DNA of 64,000 nt, taken from positions 42,029 to 106,028 of the forward strand of contig NZ_VULQ01000007.1 of NCBI RefSeq assembly GCF_009696575.1, read 5' to 3'. The first letter of the stretch is position 1. Each line of letters opens with the position of its first letter. This document shows positions 27,726 to 36,948 of the stretch, piece after piece. Position numbers and translations under genes: made by a program. The notes below the pieces were generated by a model that was not told where the DNA came from, did not search any database, and saw only the letters and a program-made list of their open reading frames with translations. Source of the stretch: Anaerococcus porci (lineage in GTDB: Bacteria; Bacillota; Clostridia; Tissierellales; Peptoniphilaceae).

Positions 27726-27914
27726 ATGAAAAATTTAAATTTGAAATTTTTACAAATATCACTAGTAATGATTGTCATTTCTTATATTATATGTTCTGCA
27801 TTAGATTTTGTTTTTTTTGAATTTAGAATATTTAGATATTGGTGGATGATTTTAATAGCTATTTTTGAAATTGTAGCAATAAAAAGGGAAAAAGCTAAAC
27901 TACTAAGTAAATAA
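27726..27914 (+). CDS. small membrane protein of unknown function
   Basis: 62 residues from ATG 27726, or 78 from the in-frame ATG at 27678. There are two hydrophobic helices (FLQISLVMIVISYIICSALD and FRYWWMILIAIFEIVAI) and a basic tail KREKAKLLSK. There is no strong Shine-Dalgarno site for either start. I do not recognise a family. It stands alone between the fsa remnant and the converging phosphodiesterase gene, so expression is uncertain. Confidence 0.5.
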   Translation: MKNLNLKFLQISLVMIVISYIICSALDFVFFEFRIFRYWWMILIAIFEIVAIKREKAKLLSK

Positions 27915-27956
27915 TACATTATTATAAGTAATTTAACTTTATTTTTTTATCCTTAA

Positions 27957-28463
27957 TTATAGCTCTATAAACTCCCACTTCCCATCTTGGTATACTGCAC
28001 AAGAGTTTGTTCCGTCTTTTGGAAGGGTGGTGGATCCTGGATTTATTACATTGATTCCATCAATATTATCCATTACTTTTATGTGACTATGCCCAAAAAG
28101 TAGGGTATCAGCTCCAAACTCTTTGGCTCTTTTCACTCTTTCATCAAGGCTTTCTTCATAGCCGTGAACTGCGTAAATTTTTACTTCACCAAAGTCTAGA
28201 AATCTTTCTTTTGTGTATATATCAGCTTCTGTAACCATACAGTCTACATCACTATCACAATTTCCCCTAATATAAATTATATCCAATCTCTTTAAAAACT
28301 CTGCCAATTCCTTTGGCTTATAAGTTTCATGGACAGGGTTTCTTGGGCCATGATATAGTACATCGCCTAAGTGTATTATCTTATCGCATTTTCCTAATTT
28401 TTCTAAGGCCTTTTTAGTATAAAAAAGTGACCCATGTGTATCAGAAATTACTCCTATTTTCAT
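27957..28463 (-). CDS. yfcE: YfcE-type metallophosphoesterase
   Basis: 168-residue calcineurin-like phosphodiesterase. Metal motifs in order are ISDTHGS (residues 6-12), HLGDVLYHG, IRGNCDSD, VHGYE, LLFGHSHIKV and NPGSTTLPKD. It matches the YfcE/MJ0936 group, which cleaves phosphodiester model substrates; the physiological substrate is unknown. AAAGGAG precedes the ATG. It lies downstream of the minus-strand GlpA-like gene but is separated from it by a terminator. Confidence 0.9.
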   Translation of the reverse strand: MKIGVISDTHGSLFYTKKALEKLGKCDKIIHLGDVLYHGPRNPVHETYKPKELAEFLKRLDIIYIRGNCDSDVDCMVTEADIYTKERFLDFGEVKIYAVHGYEESLDERVKRAKEFGADTLLFGHSHIKVMDNIDGINVINPGSTTLPKDGTNSCAVYQDGKWEFIEL

Positions 28464-28518
28464 AAATCTCCTTTCAAATCTTGTATCACATTAAATTTAC
28501 TTACAAATTTATTATATC

Positions 28519-28553
28519 AAAAAAGCCCTCGCAAAATTATTTGCGAAAGCTTT
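28519..28553 (-). terminator. Rho-independent terminator of glpF operon (minus strand)
   Basis: Read on the minus strand: AAAGCTTTCGCAAA, short loop, TTTGCGAGGGCTTTTTT. It lies 5 bases after the GlpA-like stop. Confidence 0.8.
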
Positions 28554-28557
28554 ATCC

Positions 28558-30039
28558 TTAATCTTCTTTTTTCTCGGATTTTTTTATAAATTCATTTATA
28601 TCCTTTTTGTTGACTCTTGTGATACCAGAGTGTTCAGTATCAAATTTGTTTGAATTGATTTTTTCACCTGACTCATCTTCCATAACTTCAATTACTCTAT
28701 TTCTACAAAAACTTCCTTGGCAAAATCCCATTCCACACCTAGTACGTCTTTTTATTGCATCAAAGCTAAGGGTTGGTATGCCTCGATTCATTGCATCTCT
28801 TATGGTAGATTCTTTTACTTGCTCGCACCTACATACAAGTCTTTCGTCTTCTCCTAGTGGAAGGTCAATCTTTTCTTTTACCTTGTTAAAGTCTTCTAAT
28901 TCTTTGTATTCTATTATTGGTTTTCTATAAGGATTATAGTCTGGATCATCTTCAAGTTCAAGTCCCAAGTCTTTTAATATTTCTTCAACTATTTTTGCAA
29001 TCTCAGGAGATGAGGTTATTCCTGGAGATTGGATTCCTACTACATTTATAAAGCCATCAGTTTCAGTATTTTCTATTATAAAATCCCCTGTTGATGATGC
29101 AGGGCGAAGTCCTGTAAAGGATCTTATAAATTCTTTTAAATCAATTACATCTTTCTTTACAGATTTTTGACTTAGTTTATAGATTTCTACAAGTCTTTCT
29201 ATATGGGTTCCAAGGTCAATTTCTTCCTCATCTATAGCATCAGGACCTAGTAAAAGATTATTGTGATAGGTTCTTGTTACTAGGATTCCCTTAGATTTTG
29301 GAGATGGAGTTTGAAATAGGACTTGTTTAATCCTATCTCCAGTCCCTTTTTGCATAATAAGGTATTCACCACTTCTAGGGTGGATATCAAAATCAGTTTT
29401 CGTTATCATAGAGGATACTTTAGCTCCATTAAGACCTGATGCATTTATTACGAAATGTCCCTTATAAGACTTACCATCTTTTGTTTTAAGCTTGAAAGTG
29501 TTGTTTTCTTTTTTGATATCAACTACTTCACTTTGAAGTTTAAGCTCTGTTTTATTTTCTATGGCATTTTCCATTAAGGCTATAACATACTCATAAGGAG
29601 AACAAACTCCAGCGCCCTTACAATATAGGGCAGATATGGCTTCATCTGATACATTTGGTTCAAGTTCTCGAAGTTTTTCTTTACCTATTATCTCCAAATC
29701 ATCTAGTCCATTACGAATACCCATTTTATAGAGTTTTTCTAAGATTTTTTCACCTTCTTGATTAAAGGCTAAGACTAAGGATCCATTTTCCAAAAATCCA
29801 AAGTTTAGCTCTTTGTTTAATTCTTTAAACTGAACTCTTCCAGGATAGCATATCCTGCCCCTAAGTTCATCATGACTTTCTGCATAACCCCCATGAACTA
29901 TAGCAGAGTTTGCTTTACTTGCTCCCATAGATACATCTATTTCTTTTTCAAGTACAAGAATTTTAAGTTTGTATCTTGATAGGCGTCTTGCTATAGATGC
30001 TCCACTTACACCAGCACCTATTATTATCAAATCATACAT
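28558..30039 (-). CDS. GlpA-like FAD-dependent glycerol-3-phosphate dehydrogenase with BFD-type Fe-S domain
   Basis: 493-residue paralogue of the protein at 15023. The FAD motif is LIIIGAGVSGASIARRLS; AIVHGGYAESHDELRG, RSGEYLIMQKG and FTGLRPASSTGDF follow. The C-terminal BFD domain has CRCEQVKEST and CGMGFCQGSFC for a [2Fe-2S] cluster. It has a longer charged tail than the paralogue. It lies 20 bases downstream of glpF on the minus strand. Unlike the first copy it has no NAD/FAD partner or DUF1667 gene beside it, so it may borrow those or donate electrons elsewhere. Confidence 0.87.
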   Translation of the reverse strand: MYDLIIIGAGVSGASIARRLSRYKLKILVLEKEIDVSMGASKANSAIVHGGYAESHDELRGRICYPGRVQFKELNKELNFGFLENGSLVLAFNQEGEKILEKLYKMGIRNGLDDLEIIGKEKLRELEPNVSDEAISALYCKGAGVCSPYEYVIALMENAIENKTELKLQSEVVDIKKENNTFKLKTKDGKSYKGHFVINASGLNGAKVSSMITKTDFDIHPRSGEYLIMQKGTGDRIKQVLFQTPSPKSKGILVTRTYHNNLLLGPDAIDEEEIDLGTHIERLVEIYKLSQKSVKKDVIDLKEFIRSFTGLRPASSTGDFIIENTETDGFINVVGIQSPGITSSPEIAKIVEEILKDLGLELEDDPDYNPYRKPIIEYKELEDFNKVKEKIDLPLGEDERLVCRCEQVKESTIRDAMNRGIPTLSFDAIKRRTRCGMGFCQGSFCRNRVIEVMEDESGEKINSNKFDTEHSGITRVNKKDINEFIKKSEKKED

Positions 30040-30059
30040 TTTATCTTTCTTTCTAACTA

Positions 30060-30776
30060 TTAAAATATGAAGTTATATACTATTACTGCTATTATTGCTC
30101 CAATTATTGGTCCAACTACAGGTATCCAAGCATATCCCCAATTAGGGTCGGTTTTGTTTTTAAAAGGTAGGACTGCAAAAGCAATTCTAGGTCCTAAATC
30201 TCTTGCAGGATTTATTGCATAACCTGTAAGACCACCCAAACTCATACCTATAGAAACTATAAGACCATATACAAAAATTTTATCTACTCCTGCCATACCT
30301 GCACCATCAACATTGCCAAACCCTATTATAGCAAAAACTAAAACAAAGGTTCCAATAATTTCAGATAGTAAGTTTCTAAATGTGTTTGGAATAGATGGAG
30401 CTGTACAAAATGTTCCCCTAACTAATTCAGGATTGTCACTTGTTGCATCATAGTGGTCTTTATATAAAATATAGACCAATACTGCTCCACAAAATGCACC
30501 AGGAATTTGTCCTAATATGTAAAAAGGAACACTTGCCCATTCAATACTACCATTTAAGGCAAGTGCTATGGTTAAGGCTGGATTAAAGTGGGCTCCTGTA
30601 AGTGAACCAAATATACATGCTGGAATCATAACAGCAAGACCCCAAGCTATGGTTATTTGAATTGAACCTCCACCTTTTTGTCCACTTTTATTTAAGGAAA
30701 CATTTGCAACAACTCCAGAACCTAAAAGTATCAATATCATGGTTCCGAAAAATTCACCTAATACTATATCTCTCAT
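30060..30776 (-). CDS. glpF: glycerol uptake facilitator GlpF
   Basis: 238-residue aquaglyceroporin, six membrane segments plus two half-helices. The NPA motifs are GAHFNPALTIALALN and GYAINPARDLGPRIA; the Asp after the second (NPARD) marks glycerol-type channels. The start is MRDIVLGEFFGTMILILLGS after GAAGGAGGAG. It heads the minus-strand glycerol operon and is preceded by a strong promoter, a cre-like site and a leader terminator. Confidence 0.95.
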   Translation of the reverse strand: MRDIVLGEFFGTMILILLGSGVVANVSLNKSGQKGGGSIQITIAWGLAVMIPACIFGSLTGAHFNPALTIALALNGSIEWASVPFYILGQIPGAFCGAVLVYILYKDHYDATSDNPELVRGTFCTAPSIPNTFRNLLSEIIGTFVLVFAIIGFGNVDGAGMAGVDKIFVYGLIVSIGMSLGGLTGYAINPARDLGPRIAFAVLPFKNKTDPNWGYAWIPVVGPIIGAIIAVIVYNFIF

Positions 30777-30808
30777 ATACTCCTCCTTCTAAAGTATTAT
30801 CCAAATAT

Positions 30809-30856
30809 AAAAAAGCAACAAAAATAGATTCTGTTGCTCTTGCTCTTTGTATATTC
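30809..30856 (-). terminator. glpF leader terminator (putative GlpP target)
   Basis: Minus-strand reading: GAATATACAAAGAGCAAG, then AGCAACAGAATCTATTTTTG, TTGCTTTTTT. The stem AGCAACA/TGTTGCT with a T tail lies between promoter and gene. The GAATAT plus AGAG part matches the other three leaders. Confidence 0.7.
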
Positions 30857-30861
30857 GGATG

Positions 30862-30875
30862 TGAAAATGTTTACA
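30862..30875 (-). promoter_or_regulatory. cre-like catabolite repression site at glpF promoter
   Basis: TGAAAATGTTTACA (plus strand) differs from the classical TGAAAACGTTTACA at one base. It covers the predicted transcript start region of glpF (+1 to about +13), a position suited to CcpA blocking. Confidence 0.6.
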
Positions 30876-30880
30876 TTTAT

Positions 30881-30909
30881 ATTATAGCATAAATAAAAAG
30901 CTTGTTCAA
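30881..30909 (-). promoter_or_regulatory. sigma-A promoter of glpF
   Basis: Minus strand TTGAAC, 17-base spacer, extended -10 TGCTATAAT. Consensus-grade. Confidence 0.8.
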
Positions 30910-30922
30910 ATTTTTTGATAAA

Positions 30923-30951
30923 TTTACATAAGCATATTTTTAGCCTATAAT
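30923..30951 (+). promoter_or_regulatory. sigma-A promoter of M42 peptidase gene
   Basis: TTTACA, 17-base spacer, TATAAT, 24 bases before the ATG. It is divergent from the glpF promoter with only 13 bases between the -35 boxes. Confidence 0.75.
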
Positions 30952-30975
30952 GATAACAGAAAAAAAGGAGATAAT

Positions 30976-32001
30976 ATGGAAAAAGATACAATAATTAACT
31001 ATATAAAAGACTTATGTACAATACCTTCACCTACAGGTTTTACTAAAAAATGTGAAAAATATTTGATAGATGAATTTGAAAAATTAGGCTATAGACCTTA
31101 TCAAAATAACAAGGGAAATGTCATAGTTCCTATAAGTGAAAAATCTAGTAATAATGATGGTTTGATTTTATCAGCTCACATAGATACCTTAGGTCTTATG
31201 GTAAGAAGTATAAAAGAAAATGGATGTTTACAGGTTACAACTTTGGGTGGTTTTCCCTTAAATTATGCAGAATTTGAAAATGTTAAAGTTTTTACGAGAG
31301 AAGGTAAGGAGTATAGTGGAGTTTTCAGACTAAATGAGGCAAGTGTTCATGGATCAGATTTCCCAAGGACTTCAAAAAGGGAATTTGAAGATATGGAAGT
31401 TGTTTTAGATGAACTTGTTAAAGATGATAAAGATGTTGAAAAATTAGGAATATTTGCAGGTGACTTTATAGCTCTTGATCCAAGATTTAAATATTCAAAT
31501 GGTTTTATTAAATCCCGTCACCTAGATGACAAGGCCTCAAGTGGAGTTCTTTTAGCTCTTGCTAAGGAAATCAAGGAAAAAAACATAGAATTTAATAGAA
31601 ATATCTATATGATGTTTACAGTATTCGAAGAGGTTGGTCATGGGGCTAGTGCAGGCCACCCAAAGGGCGTTAGAGATATGATAGCTGTTGATATGGGAGT
31701 TGTATATAAGGATTTAAAGACAAAAGACTTTTTAGTTTCAATTTGTGCTAAGGACTCATCTGGTCCATATAATTATGATTTAACTAATGATTTGATAAGG
31801 ATTGCAAAGGATATAGATATAGACTTTGCTATTGATGTTTATCCATTTTATGGTTCAGATGCATCGGCTGCTGTAAGCACTTATGATTATAGACATGCCT
31901 TAGTTGGAGCAGGTATTTCTGCCTCTCATGGCTATGAAAGAGTCCATGAGAAAGCCCTCCTATCCTTATTTGATTTATTAAAAACTTATATCACAAAATA
32001 A
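30976..32001 (+). CDS. M42 family metallopeptidase (glutamyl/deblocking aminopeptidase type)
   Basis: 341-residue cytoplasmic M42 aminopeptidase. Metal ligands and catalytic residues appear in LSAHIDTLGLMV (His, Asp), RHLDDKASSGVLLAL (bridging Asp), FTVFEEVGHGA (catalytic Glu and ligand Glu), IAVDMGVV (Asp) and SHGYERVHEKAL (late His). There is a PDZ-like insertion between residues ~75 and 170. AAAGGAG precedes the ATG. It is a single gene with its own promoter and no visible terminator before the next promoter. Peptide substrate specificity cannot be read. Confidence 0.9.
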   Translation: MEKDTIINYIKDLCTIPSPTGFTKKCEKYLIDEFEKLGYRPYQNNKGNVIVPISEKSSNNDGLILSAHIDTLGLMVRSIKENGCLQVTTLGGFPLNYAEFENVKVFTREGKEYSGVFRLNEASVHGSDFPRTSKREFEDMEVVLDELVKDDKDVEKLGIFAGDFIALDPRFKYSNGFIKSRHLDDKASSGVLLALAKEIKEKNIEFNRNIYMMFTVFEEVGHGASAGHPKGVRDMIAVDMGVVYKDLKTKDFLVSICAKDSSGPYNYDLTNDLIRIAKDIDIDFAIDVYPFYGSDASAAVSTYDYRHALVGAGISASHGYERVHEKALLSLFDLLKTYITK

Positions 32002-32033
32002 GTATACATTAATTTGTTAGTTTGATTTTTATG

Positions 32034-32062
32034 TGGACAGAAAAAACAATATCATATAAAAT
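32034..32062 (+). promoter_or_regulatory. sigma-A promoter of nucleoside transporter operon
   Basis: TGGACA, 17-base spacer, TAAAAT; each box has one mismatch to consensus. It lies 39 bases upstream of the lipoprotein gene. No purine riboswitch is visible. Confidence 0.6.
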
Positions 32063-32100
32063 ATAGGTGAGAAAAGCATATTAAATTTAAAGGGGGAGAT

Positions 32101-33168
32101 ATGAAAAGTAAATTTAAAACAGCCGCTGCAATTCTTGCACTTTCACTAGGTCTTGTTGCATGTGGTAAGAAAGATGATTCTAGCAATAAAGAATCTAATA
32201 ATGCTAGTAATAGCTCAAAAGCTGAAGTATCAGCAACTATGGTAACAGACCAAGGTGGTATAAATGATAAGTCATTTAACCAATCATCTTATGAGGGACT
32301 TAAAGCCTACCAAGACGAAGGTAAGATTAAGTTTGATTATATAGAATCTCACAAGGATTCAGATTATCAACCAAACCTTGAATCAGCTCTTGATAGTAAA
32401 TCTGATATTATCTTCACAGTTGGGTATGCTCTTTTTGATGCAACAAGCAAAGCTGCTGAAGAAAATCCAGAACAAAATTATGCAATAATTGATAATGAAA
32501 ATTCAAAAAATCAAAAAAACTTACTTGGAATTACTTTTGCAGATCATGAAAATTCATTTTTGGTAGGTTATATAGCTGGCATGAAGACAGAGTCTAATAA
32601 TGTTGGATTCGTTGGTGGTATGGAATCAGCTGTAATTGATAGATTCCAATATGGATTTATGGCAGGTGTTAAGCAAGCTGCAAGAGAAAAGGGAAAAGAT
32701 ATTGAAGTTCAAGTTCAATATGCAAACTCATATTCTGACCAAGCTAAGGGTAAAAATATTGCAAACCAAATGTATCAAAATGGTGCAGATGTAATCTTCC
32801 AAGCAGCTGGTGGTACAGGTATTGGTGTATTTGAAGCAGCAAAAGAAAACAATAAATACATTATAGGTGTTGATCGTGACCAAAAAGAAGAAGCTCCAGA
32901 TAATATACTAGCATCAACTATAAAGGGTGTAGGCAAGGCAGTTCAATTAACAATTGACGACTACAAAGAAGGAAAGTTTAAGGGAGGAGAAACTGTATCT
33001 TACTCACTTAAAGATGGCGATGCTTTAGGTATTGCTTATGGGGATAATGACCTAGTTTCTAAAGAAGTAAAAGATAAGGTAGAAGATTTAAGAAATCAAA
33101 TAGTTGATGGAAAAATTAAAGTTCCACAAAATGAAGAAGAATTTACTTCAATGGTTTATGATAAATAG
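32101..33168 (+). CDS. BMP-family nucleoside-binding lipoprotein
   Basis: 355-residue substrate-binding lipoprotein of the BMP/PnrA/TmpC family. The signal peptide with lipobox LGLVACGKKDD is followed by an S/N-rich linker. Family motifs are MVTDQGGINDKSFNQSSYEG, FADHENSFLVGYIAGM and VGFVGGMESAVIDRFQYGF. It delivers purine nucleosides to the ABC importer encoded downstream. AAAGGGGGAG precedes the ATG. A hairpin between it and the ATPase gene fits the common need for more binding protein than transporter. Confidence 0.9.
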   Translation: MKSKFKTAAAILALSLGLVACGKKDDSSNKESNNASNSSKAEVSATMVTDQGGINDKSFNQSSYEGLKAYQDEGKIKFDYIESHKDSDYQPNLESALDSKSDIIFTVGYALFDATSKAAEENPEQNYAIIDNENSKNQKNLLGITFADHENSFLVGYIAGMKTESNNVGFVGGMESAVIDRFQYGFMAGVKQAAREKGKDIEVQVQYANSYSDQAKGKNIANQMYQNGADVIFQAAGGTGIGVFEAAKENNKYIIGVDRDQKEEAPDNILASTIKGVGKAVQLTIDDYKEGKFKGGETVSYSLKDGDALGIAYGDNDLVSKEVKDKVEDLRNQIVDGKIKVPQNEEEFTSMVYDK

Positions 33169-33313
33169 GTAATTATATCAAAAAAAGAGTAGGAGAATTT
33201 AATATTCTCAAAGATTCGATAAAGTTAAGTTAAACTAAGCTTTACTAAGTTCATAAGTTTATAAATATATGACTTATTTCAAAAAGAGCTTTTCGATATC
33301 ATTTAAAAATTGA

Positions 33314-33340
33314 GGGTAGTATTTAAGCTACTCTTTTTTT
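33314..33340 (+). terminator. partial terminator/attenuator between binding protein and ABC genes
   Basis: GGGTAGTATTTAAGCTACTC followed by TTTTTTT. The stem has one G-U pair. The 210-base gap also holds a small GAGAAT...ATTCTC hairpin near 33193-33210. Read-through would give the transporter at a lower level. Confidence 0.6.
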
Positions 33341-33378
33341 ATAAATATTTAGAATATCTAAATTAGTAGTGAGGTATT

Positions 33379-34905
33379 ATGGATAAGTATTTAGAAGAAA
33401 AACCACTAATCAGTTTGAAAAATATCCACAAAAGCTTTGGAGACAAAGAAGTCTTAAAGGGAGTAGACTTTGACCTTCACAAGTGCGAAGTCCATGCTTT
33501 ATTGGGAGAAAATGGAGCGGGCAAGACTACCCTAATGAACATATTGTATGGGATGTTTGCTCAAACTGATGGAGAGATTTATATTAAAGGTGAAAAAATC
33601 ATAAATAATTCACCGAAAAAGGCAATAAATCTTGGTATAGGAATGGTTCACCAACATTTTATGCTAATAGAAACCTTTAGCGTATGTGAAAATATAATAT
33701 TAGGCTATGAGGGAAAAAACGCCCTTATAGATAGGAGAAAAGCAGAAGAAGATATTAAAAAACTCTCAGAAGATTATGGTCTTTATATAGATCCAAAGGC
33801 TTTAATTTCTGATATATCTGTAGGAAGCCAACAAAGAGTTGAAATCTTAAAGGCCTTATATCATGGGGCTGATATACTAATCTTTGATGAACCTACAGCA
33901 GTTTTAACCCCTCAAGAGATAAATGAATTTATAGAAATTGTTAACAGACTCACAGGTCTTGGAAAATCAATTATAATTATCACCCATAAACTTAGGGAAA
34001 TTAAGGCTATGGCTGATACATGTACAATTATAAGAAGAGGAGAATTTGTAGACAAAGTAAAGGTAAGTGAAGTAGATGAAAATATTTTAGCTGAAAAGAT
34101 GGTAGGTCGTGATGTAAGCTTTAATGTAAAAAAAGAATATATTAAACTAGGCAAGGAAATTCTTACTATAAAAGATCTTTGGGTTAAGGATAATAGGGGA
34201 GTTGATAAGGTAAAAGGACTCAATCTTTCTTTAAAACAAGGAGAAATCTTAGGTATAGCAGGTGTTGATGGTAATGGTCAAACGGAGCTTATAGATGCTC
34301 TAACTGGTATGAGAGAGATTCAAAAGGGGGAAATCATCCTAAAAGGAATTAATATAGCTGGAAAAAATCCAAGAGAAATTCTTGAGCTTGGAATGAATCA
34401 AATTCCAGAAGATAGGCAAAAAAGAGGTCTTATCTTAGAGTACTCTATTAAGGATAATTTAATTTTAGAAAAAGTAGATAGTACAGAATTTTCTAAAAAT
34501 GGTATCCTAAATTTTGAAAAAATAGATGAAAATGCCAAAGATTTAATAGAAAAATTTGATGTAAGACCAAGAGATATAGATGAGAAAGTAGGAGCCTTAT
34601 CTGGTGGAAACCAGCAAAAGGTAATTATAGCTAGGGAGATTTCAAATAATCCAGACCTTCTCATAGCAGCCCAACCAACTAGGGGGCTTGATGTAGGTGC
34701 TATAGAATTTATCCATCAATATTTGGTAGAATTAAGAAATAAAGGTAAGGCAGTCCTACTTGTAAGTTTTCAATTAGATGAAGTTATGGATCTATCTGAT
34801 AGGATAGGGGTTATCTATGATGGTCAAATAGTAGGAAGTCTAGATCCAAAAGAAACTGATGAATTTGAAATAGGAATACTAATGGCAGGAGGAAACAATG
34901 ACTAA
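33379..34905 (+). CDS. nupA: nucleoside ABC transporter ATPase (two ABC domains)
   Basis: 508-residue ATPase of the sugar/nucleoside (CUT2/BmpA-linked) type with two ABC cassettes. Domain 1 has LLGENGAGKTTLMNIL, ISVGSQQRVEILKAL and LIFDEPTAVLTP. Domain 2 (~260-500) has GVDGNGQTELIDAL, LSGGNQQKVIIAREI and AAQPTRGLDVGA; its Walker A is altered (VDGNGQTE for GxxGxGKS) and its B motif lacks the usual Glu, as normal for this group. It overlaps the first permease gene by 8 bases. Confidence 0.92.
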   Translation: MDKYLEEKPLISLKNIHKSFGDKEVLKGVDFDLHKCEVHALLGENGAGKTTLMNILYGMFAQTDGEIYIKGEKIINNSPKKAINLGIGMVHQHFMLIETFSVCENIILGYEGKNALIDRRKAEEDIKKLSEDYGLYIDPKALISDISVGSQQRVEILKALYHGADILIFDEPTAVLTPQEINEFIEIVNRLTGLGKSIIIITHKLREIKAMADTCTIIRRGEFVDKVKVSEVDENILAEKMVGRDVSFNVKKEYIKLGKEILTIKDLWVKDNRGVDKVKGLNLSLKQGEILGIAGVDGNGQTELIDALTGMREIQKGEIILKGINIAGKNPREILELGMNQIPEDRQKRGLILEYSIKDNLILEKVDSTEFSKNGILNFEKIDENAKDLIEKFDVRPRDIDEKVGALSGGNQQKVIIAREISNNPDLLIAAQPTRGLDVGAIEFIHQYLVELRNKGKAVLLVSFQLDEVMDLSDRIGVIYDGQIVGSLDPKETDEFEIGILMAGGNND

Positions 34906-36001
34906 GAAGAAAATTGACAATAAAAATAGAAAGCTCTTTGCCAATTCTAAAATAGGCTTTACCTTAGTTTCTATAATCCTAGGTCTTTTGGTAGGAGCTA
35001 TAGTACTAGCTTTTGCAGGATATAATCCGATTGACGCTTATATAAATCTTATCCAAGGTGTTTTTAAATCACCTAGAAATATTGGCTGGGCTATTGTAAA
35101 TTCAACGCCTATAATTCTTACAGGTCTAGGAGTATGCTTTGCATTCCAAACAGGTTTATTTAACATGGGAGCAGAGGGACAATTTATAATAGGATCAACT
35201 ATAGGATTTTTATTTGGATACCTTTTAAATCTACCACCTGTAATTCATGTAATTCTTACTATAATAGTTGCAATCTTAGCAGGGCTTATATATGGTGGGC
35301 TTGCAGGATTTATTAAGGCCAAATTTGGAATTCATGAGGTTATATCAACAATAATGCTTAATTGGATTGCTTTTTATTTTCAAAATTTTATAGTCTATCG
35401 CTATCAAAAGCCAAACTCCATGTCCACTTTTGATATAAATGATTCAGCAAAGGTAACTCTTGTCCATGGAGCGGCTAAGAAGTTTGATGGATTTTTTGGA
35501 CAATTTTTCAAAGCTCCAATTCATTTGGGTATTATTCTAGCTATTATTTGTGTAGTACTTGTTTGGTTTGTTCTTAATAAAACAAGCCTTGGTTATAAGC
35601 TTAAAGCTGTAGGTTTAAATAGGGAAGCAAGTATTTATGGAGGTATAAATGCCAATAACAAAATTATCCAATCTATGGCAATTTCAGGAGCTCTTTGTTC
35701 TCTTGCAGGGGTAACTCAAGTTATGGGCTATACTTATTCGCTCCCACTTTTATCTGCCATGGAAAATTTCGGTTTTGATGGGCTTGCAGTAAGTTTACTT
35801 GCATCCAATAACCCTATAGGATGTATATTCTCAGGACTTTTTCTAGGTTCACTTAAATATGCAGGAAGCAATCTTCAAAGGGCAATGGGAGTGCCAAGTG
35901 AGCTTATATCAATAATTATAGGAACTATAATCTTATTTACAGCTATTCCTTTAATCTTTAAGATTATAAAGGCAAAATTAAGAAAGAGAGGCAATAAATA
36001 A
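34898..36001 (+). CDS. nupB: nucleoside ABC transporter permease 1
   Basis: 367-residue BPD_transp_2 family permease with about nine to ten membrane segments. Motifs are ILTGLGVCFAFQTGLFNMGA, EGQFIIGST, HEVISTIMLNWIAFY and AVGLNREASIYGGINA, which marks the RbsC/nucleoside branch. AGGAGG precedes the ATG. Its final A is shared with the ATG of the next permease gene. Confidence 0.9.
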   Translation: MTKKKIDNKNRKLFANSKIGFTLVSIILGLLVGAIVLAFAGYNPIDAYINLIQGVFKSPRNIGWAIVNSTPIILTGLGVCFAFQTGLFNMGAEGQFIIGSTIGFLFGYLLNLPPVIHVILTIIVAILAGLIYGGLAGFIKAKFGIHEVISTIMLNWIAFYFQNFIVYRYQKPNSMSTFDINDSAKVTLVHGAAKKFDGFFGQFFKAPIHLGIILAIICVVLVWFVLNKTSLGYKLKAVGLNREASIYGGINANNKIIQSMAISGALCSLAGVTQVMGYTYSLPLLSAMENFGFDGLAVSLLASNNPIGCIFSGLFLGSLKYAGSNLQRAMGVPSELISIIIGTIILFTAIPLIFKIIKAKLRKRGNK

Positions 36002-36939
36002 TGCTTAATTTGACAGTATTAGGACTTATAATAGGAAATACACTTTCAAATGCTACACCAGTATTATTTACAGGTCTCGGTGGCATGATTTCAGAAAAAT
36101 CAGGTGTAGTAAATATTGGACTTGAAGGAATGATGACAATTGGTGCTTTAATAGGTGCAACGGTAGGCTATTACACCAAAAACCCTTGGATAGGATTTTT
36201 AGCTGGAGGTCTTGCAGGTATGTTTTTTGGTCTAATTCATGCCATAGTTTCAGTAACATTTGCAGGAGACCAAACCATATCAGGTATTGCAATAAACACT
36301 TTAGCACCTGGTCTTGCCCTTTTTCTATCAAGGATATTTTTTGATGGAGCAACTCAAACCCCATCCATAGCTCTTGAAAATAAGATTCCAAGACTATTTG
36401 ACGGACTTATTACAAACCAAGCTTTAAAAAATATCTTTTCCCAATATGCTACAGTTTATATAGTATTAGTCTTTGTAATATTAATATATATATTTTTAAA
36501 CAAGACAAAATGGGGACTTAGGTTAGTGGCAGTAGGAGAGCATCCAAAGGCTGCAGAAACCTTAGATATATCTGTAGGAAGAATAAGGTATCTTGCAGTG
36601 ATGTTTTCAGGTTTTATGGCAGGTTTAGGTGGAGCAAGCATGTCACTTGCGGTAGTAAGTGTATTCTCGCCAACCCTTATAGCAGGACAAGGATACATAG
36701 CCCTTGTTTGCGTAATATTTGGTAACTGGAGACCACAAGGGGTATTAGTAGGAAGTTTATTTTTCGGACTAACCCAAGCTATAGCAACTTATCTAACAGG
36801 AACAGCTATAACAATACCTATGGAATTTATCTCAATGATTCCATATATATCAATACTAGTCTTCTTAATGATATTTAACAAAAAATCCCACGCACCAAGT
36901 GCAAGTGGTAAGCCATATCTTACAGAAGATATACAATAA
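36001..36939 (+). CDS. nupC: nucleoside ABC transporter permease 2
   Basis: 312-residue permease, pair of the previous gene. Motifs are PVLFTGLGGMISEKSGVVNI, GLEGMMTIGA, DQTISGIAINTLAPGL and AVGEHPKAAETLDISVGRIR. It has about eight membrane segments. It overlaps the preceding gene by one base, so translation is coupled. It ends the nucleoside uptake operon and is followed by a long terminator hairpin. Confidence 0.9.
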   Translation: MLNLTVLGLIIGNTLSNATPVLFTGLGGMISEKSGVVNIGLEGMMTIGALIGATVGYYTKNPWIGFLAGGLAGMFFGLIHAIVSVTFAGDQTISGIAINTLAPGLALFLSRIFFDGATQTPSIALENKIPRLFDGLITNQALKNIFSQYATVYIVLVFVILIYIFLNKTKWGLRLVAVGEHPKAAETLDISVGRIRYLAVMFSGFMAGLGGASMSLAVVSVFSPTLIAGQGYIALVCVIFGNWRPQGVLVGSLFFGLTQAIATYLTGTAITIPMEFISMIPYISILVFLMIFNKKSHAPSASGKPYLTEDIQ

Positions 36940-36948
36940 AGAAAAAAA

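Noticed and set aside
28607..28930. 107-codon plus-strand frame
   Set aside because: Antisense to the BFD domain of the GlpA-like gene; no ribosome site and no family match.
32002..32100. Purine riboswitch before the nucleoside transporter
   Set aside because: No conserved three-way-junction elements are visible in the short leader; only a promoter is supported.
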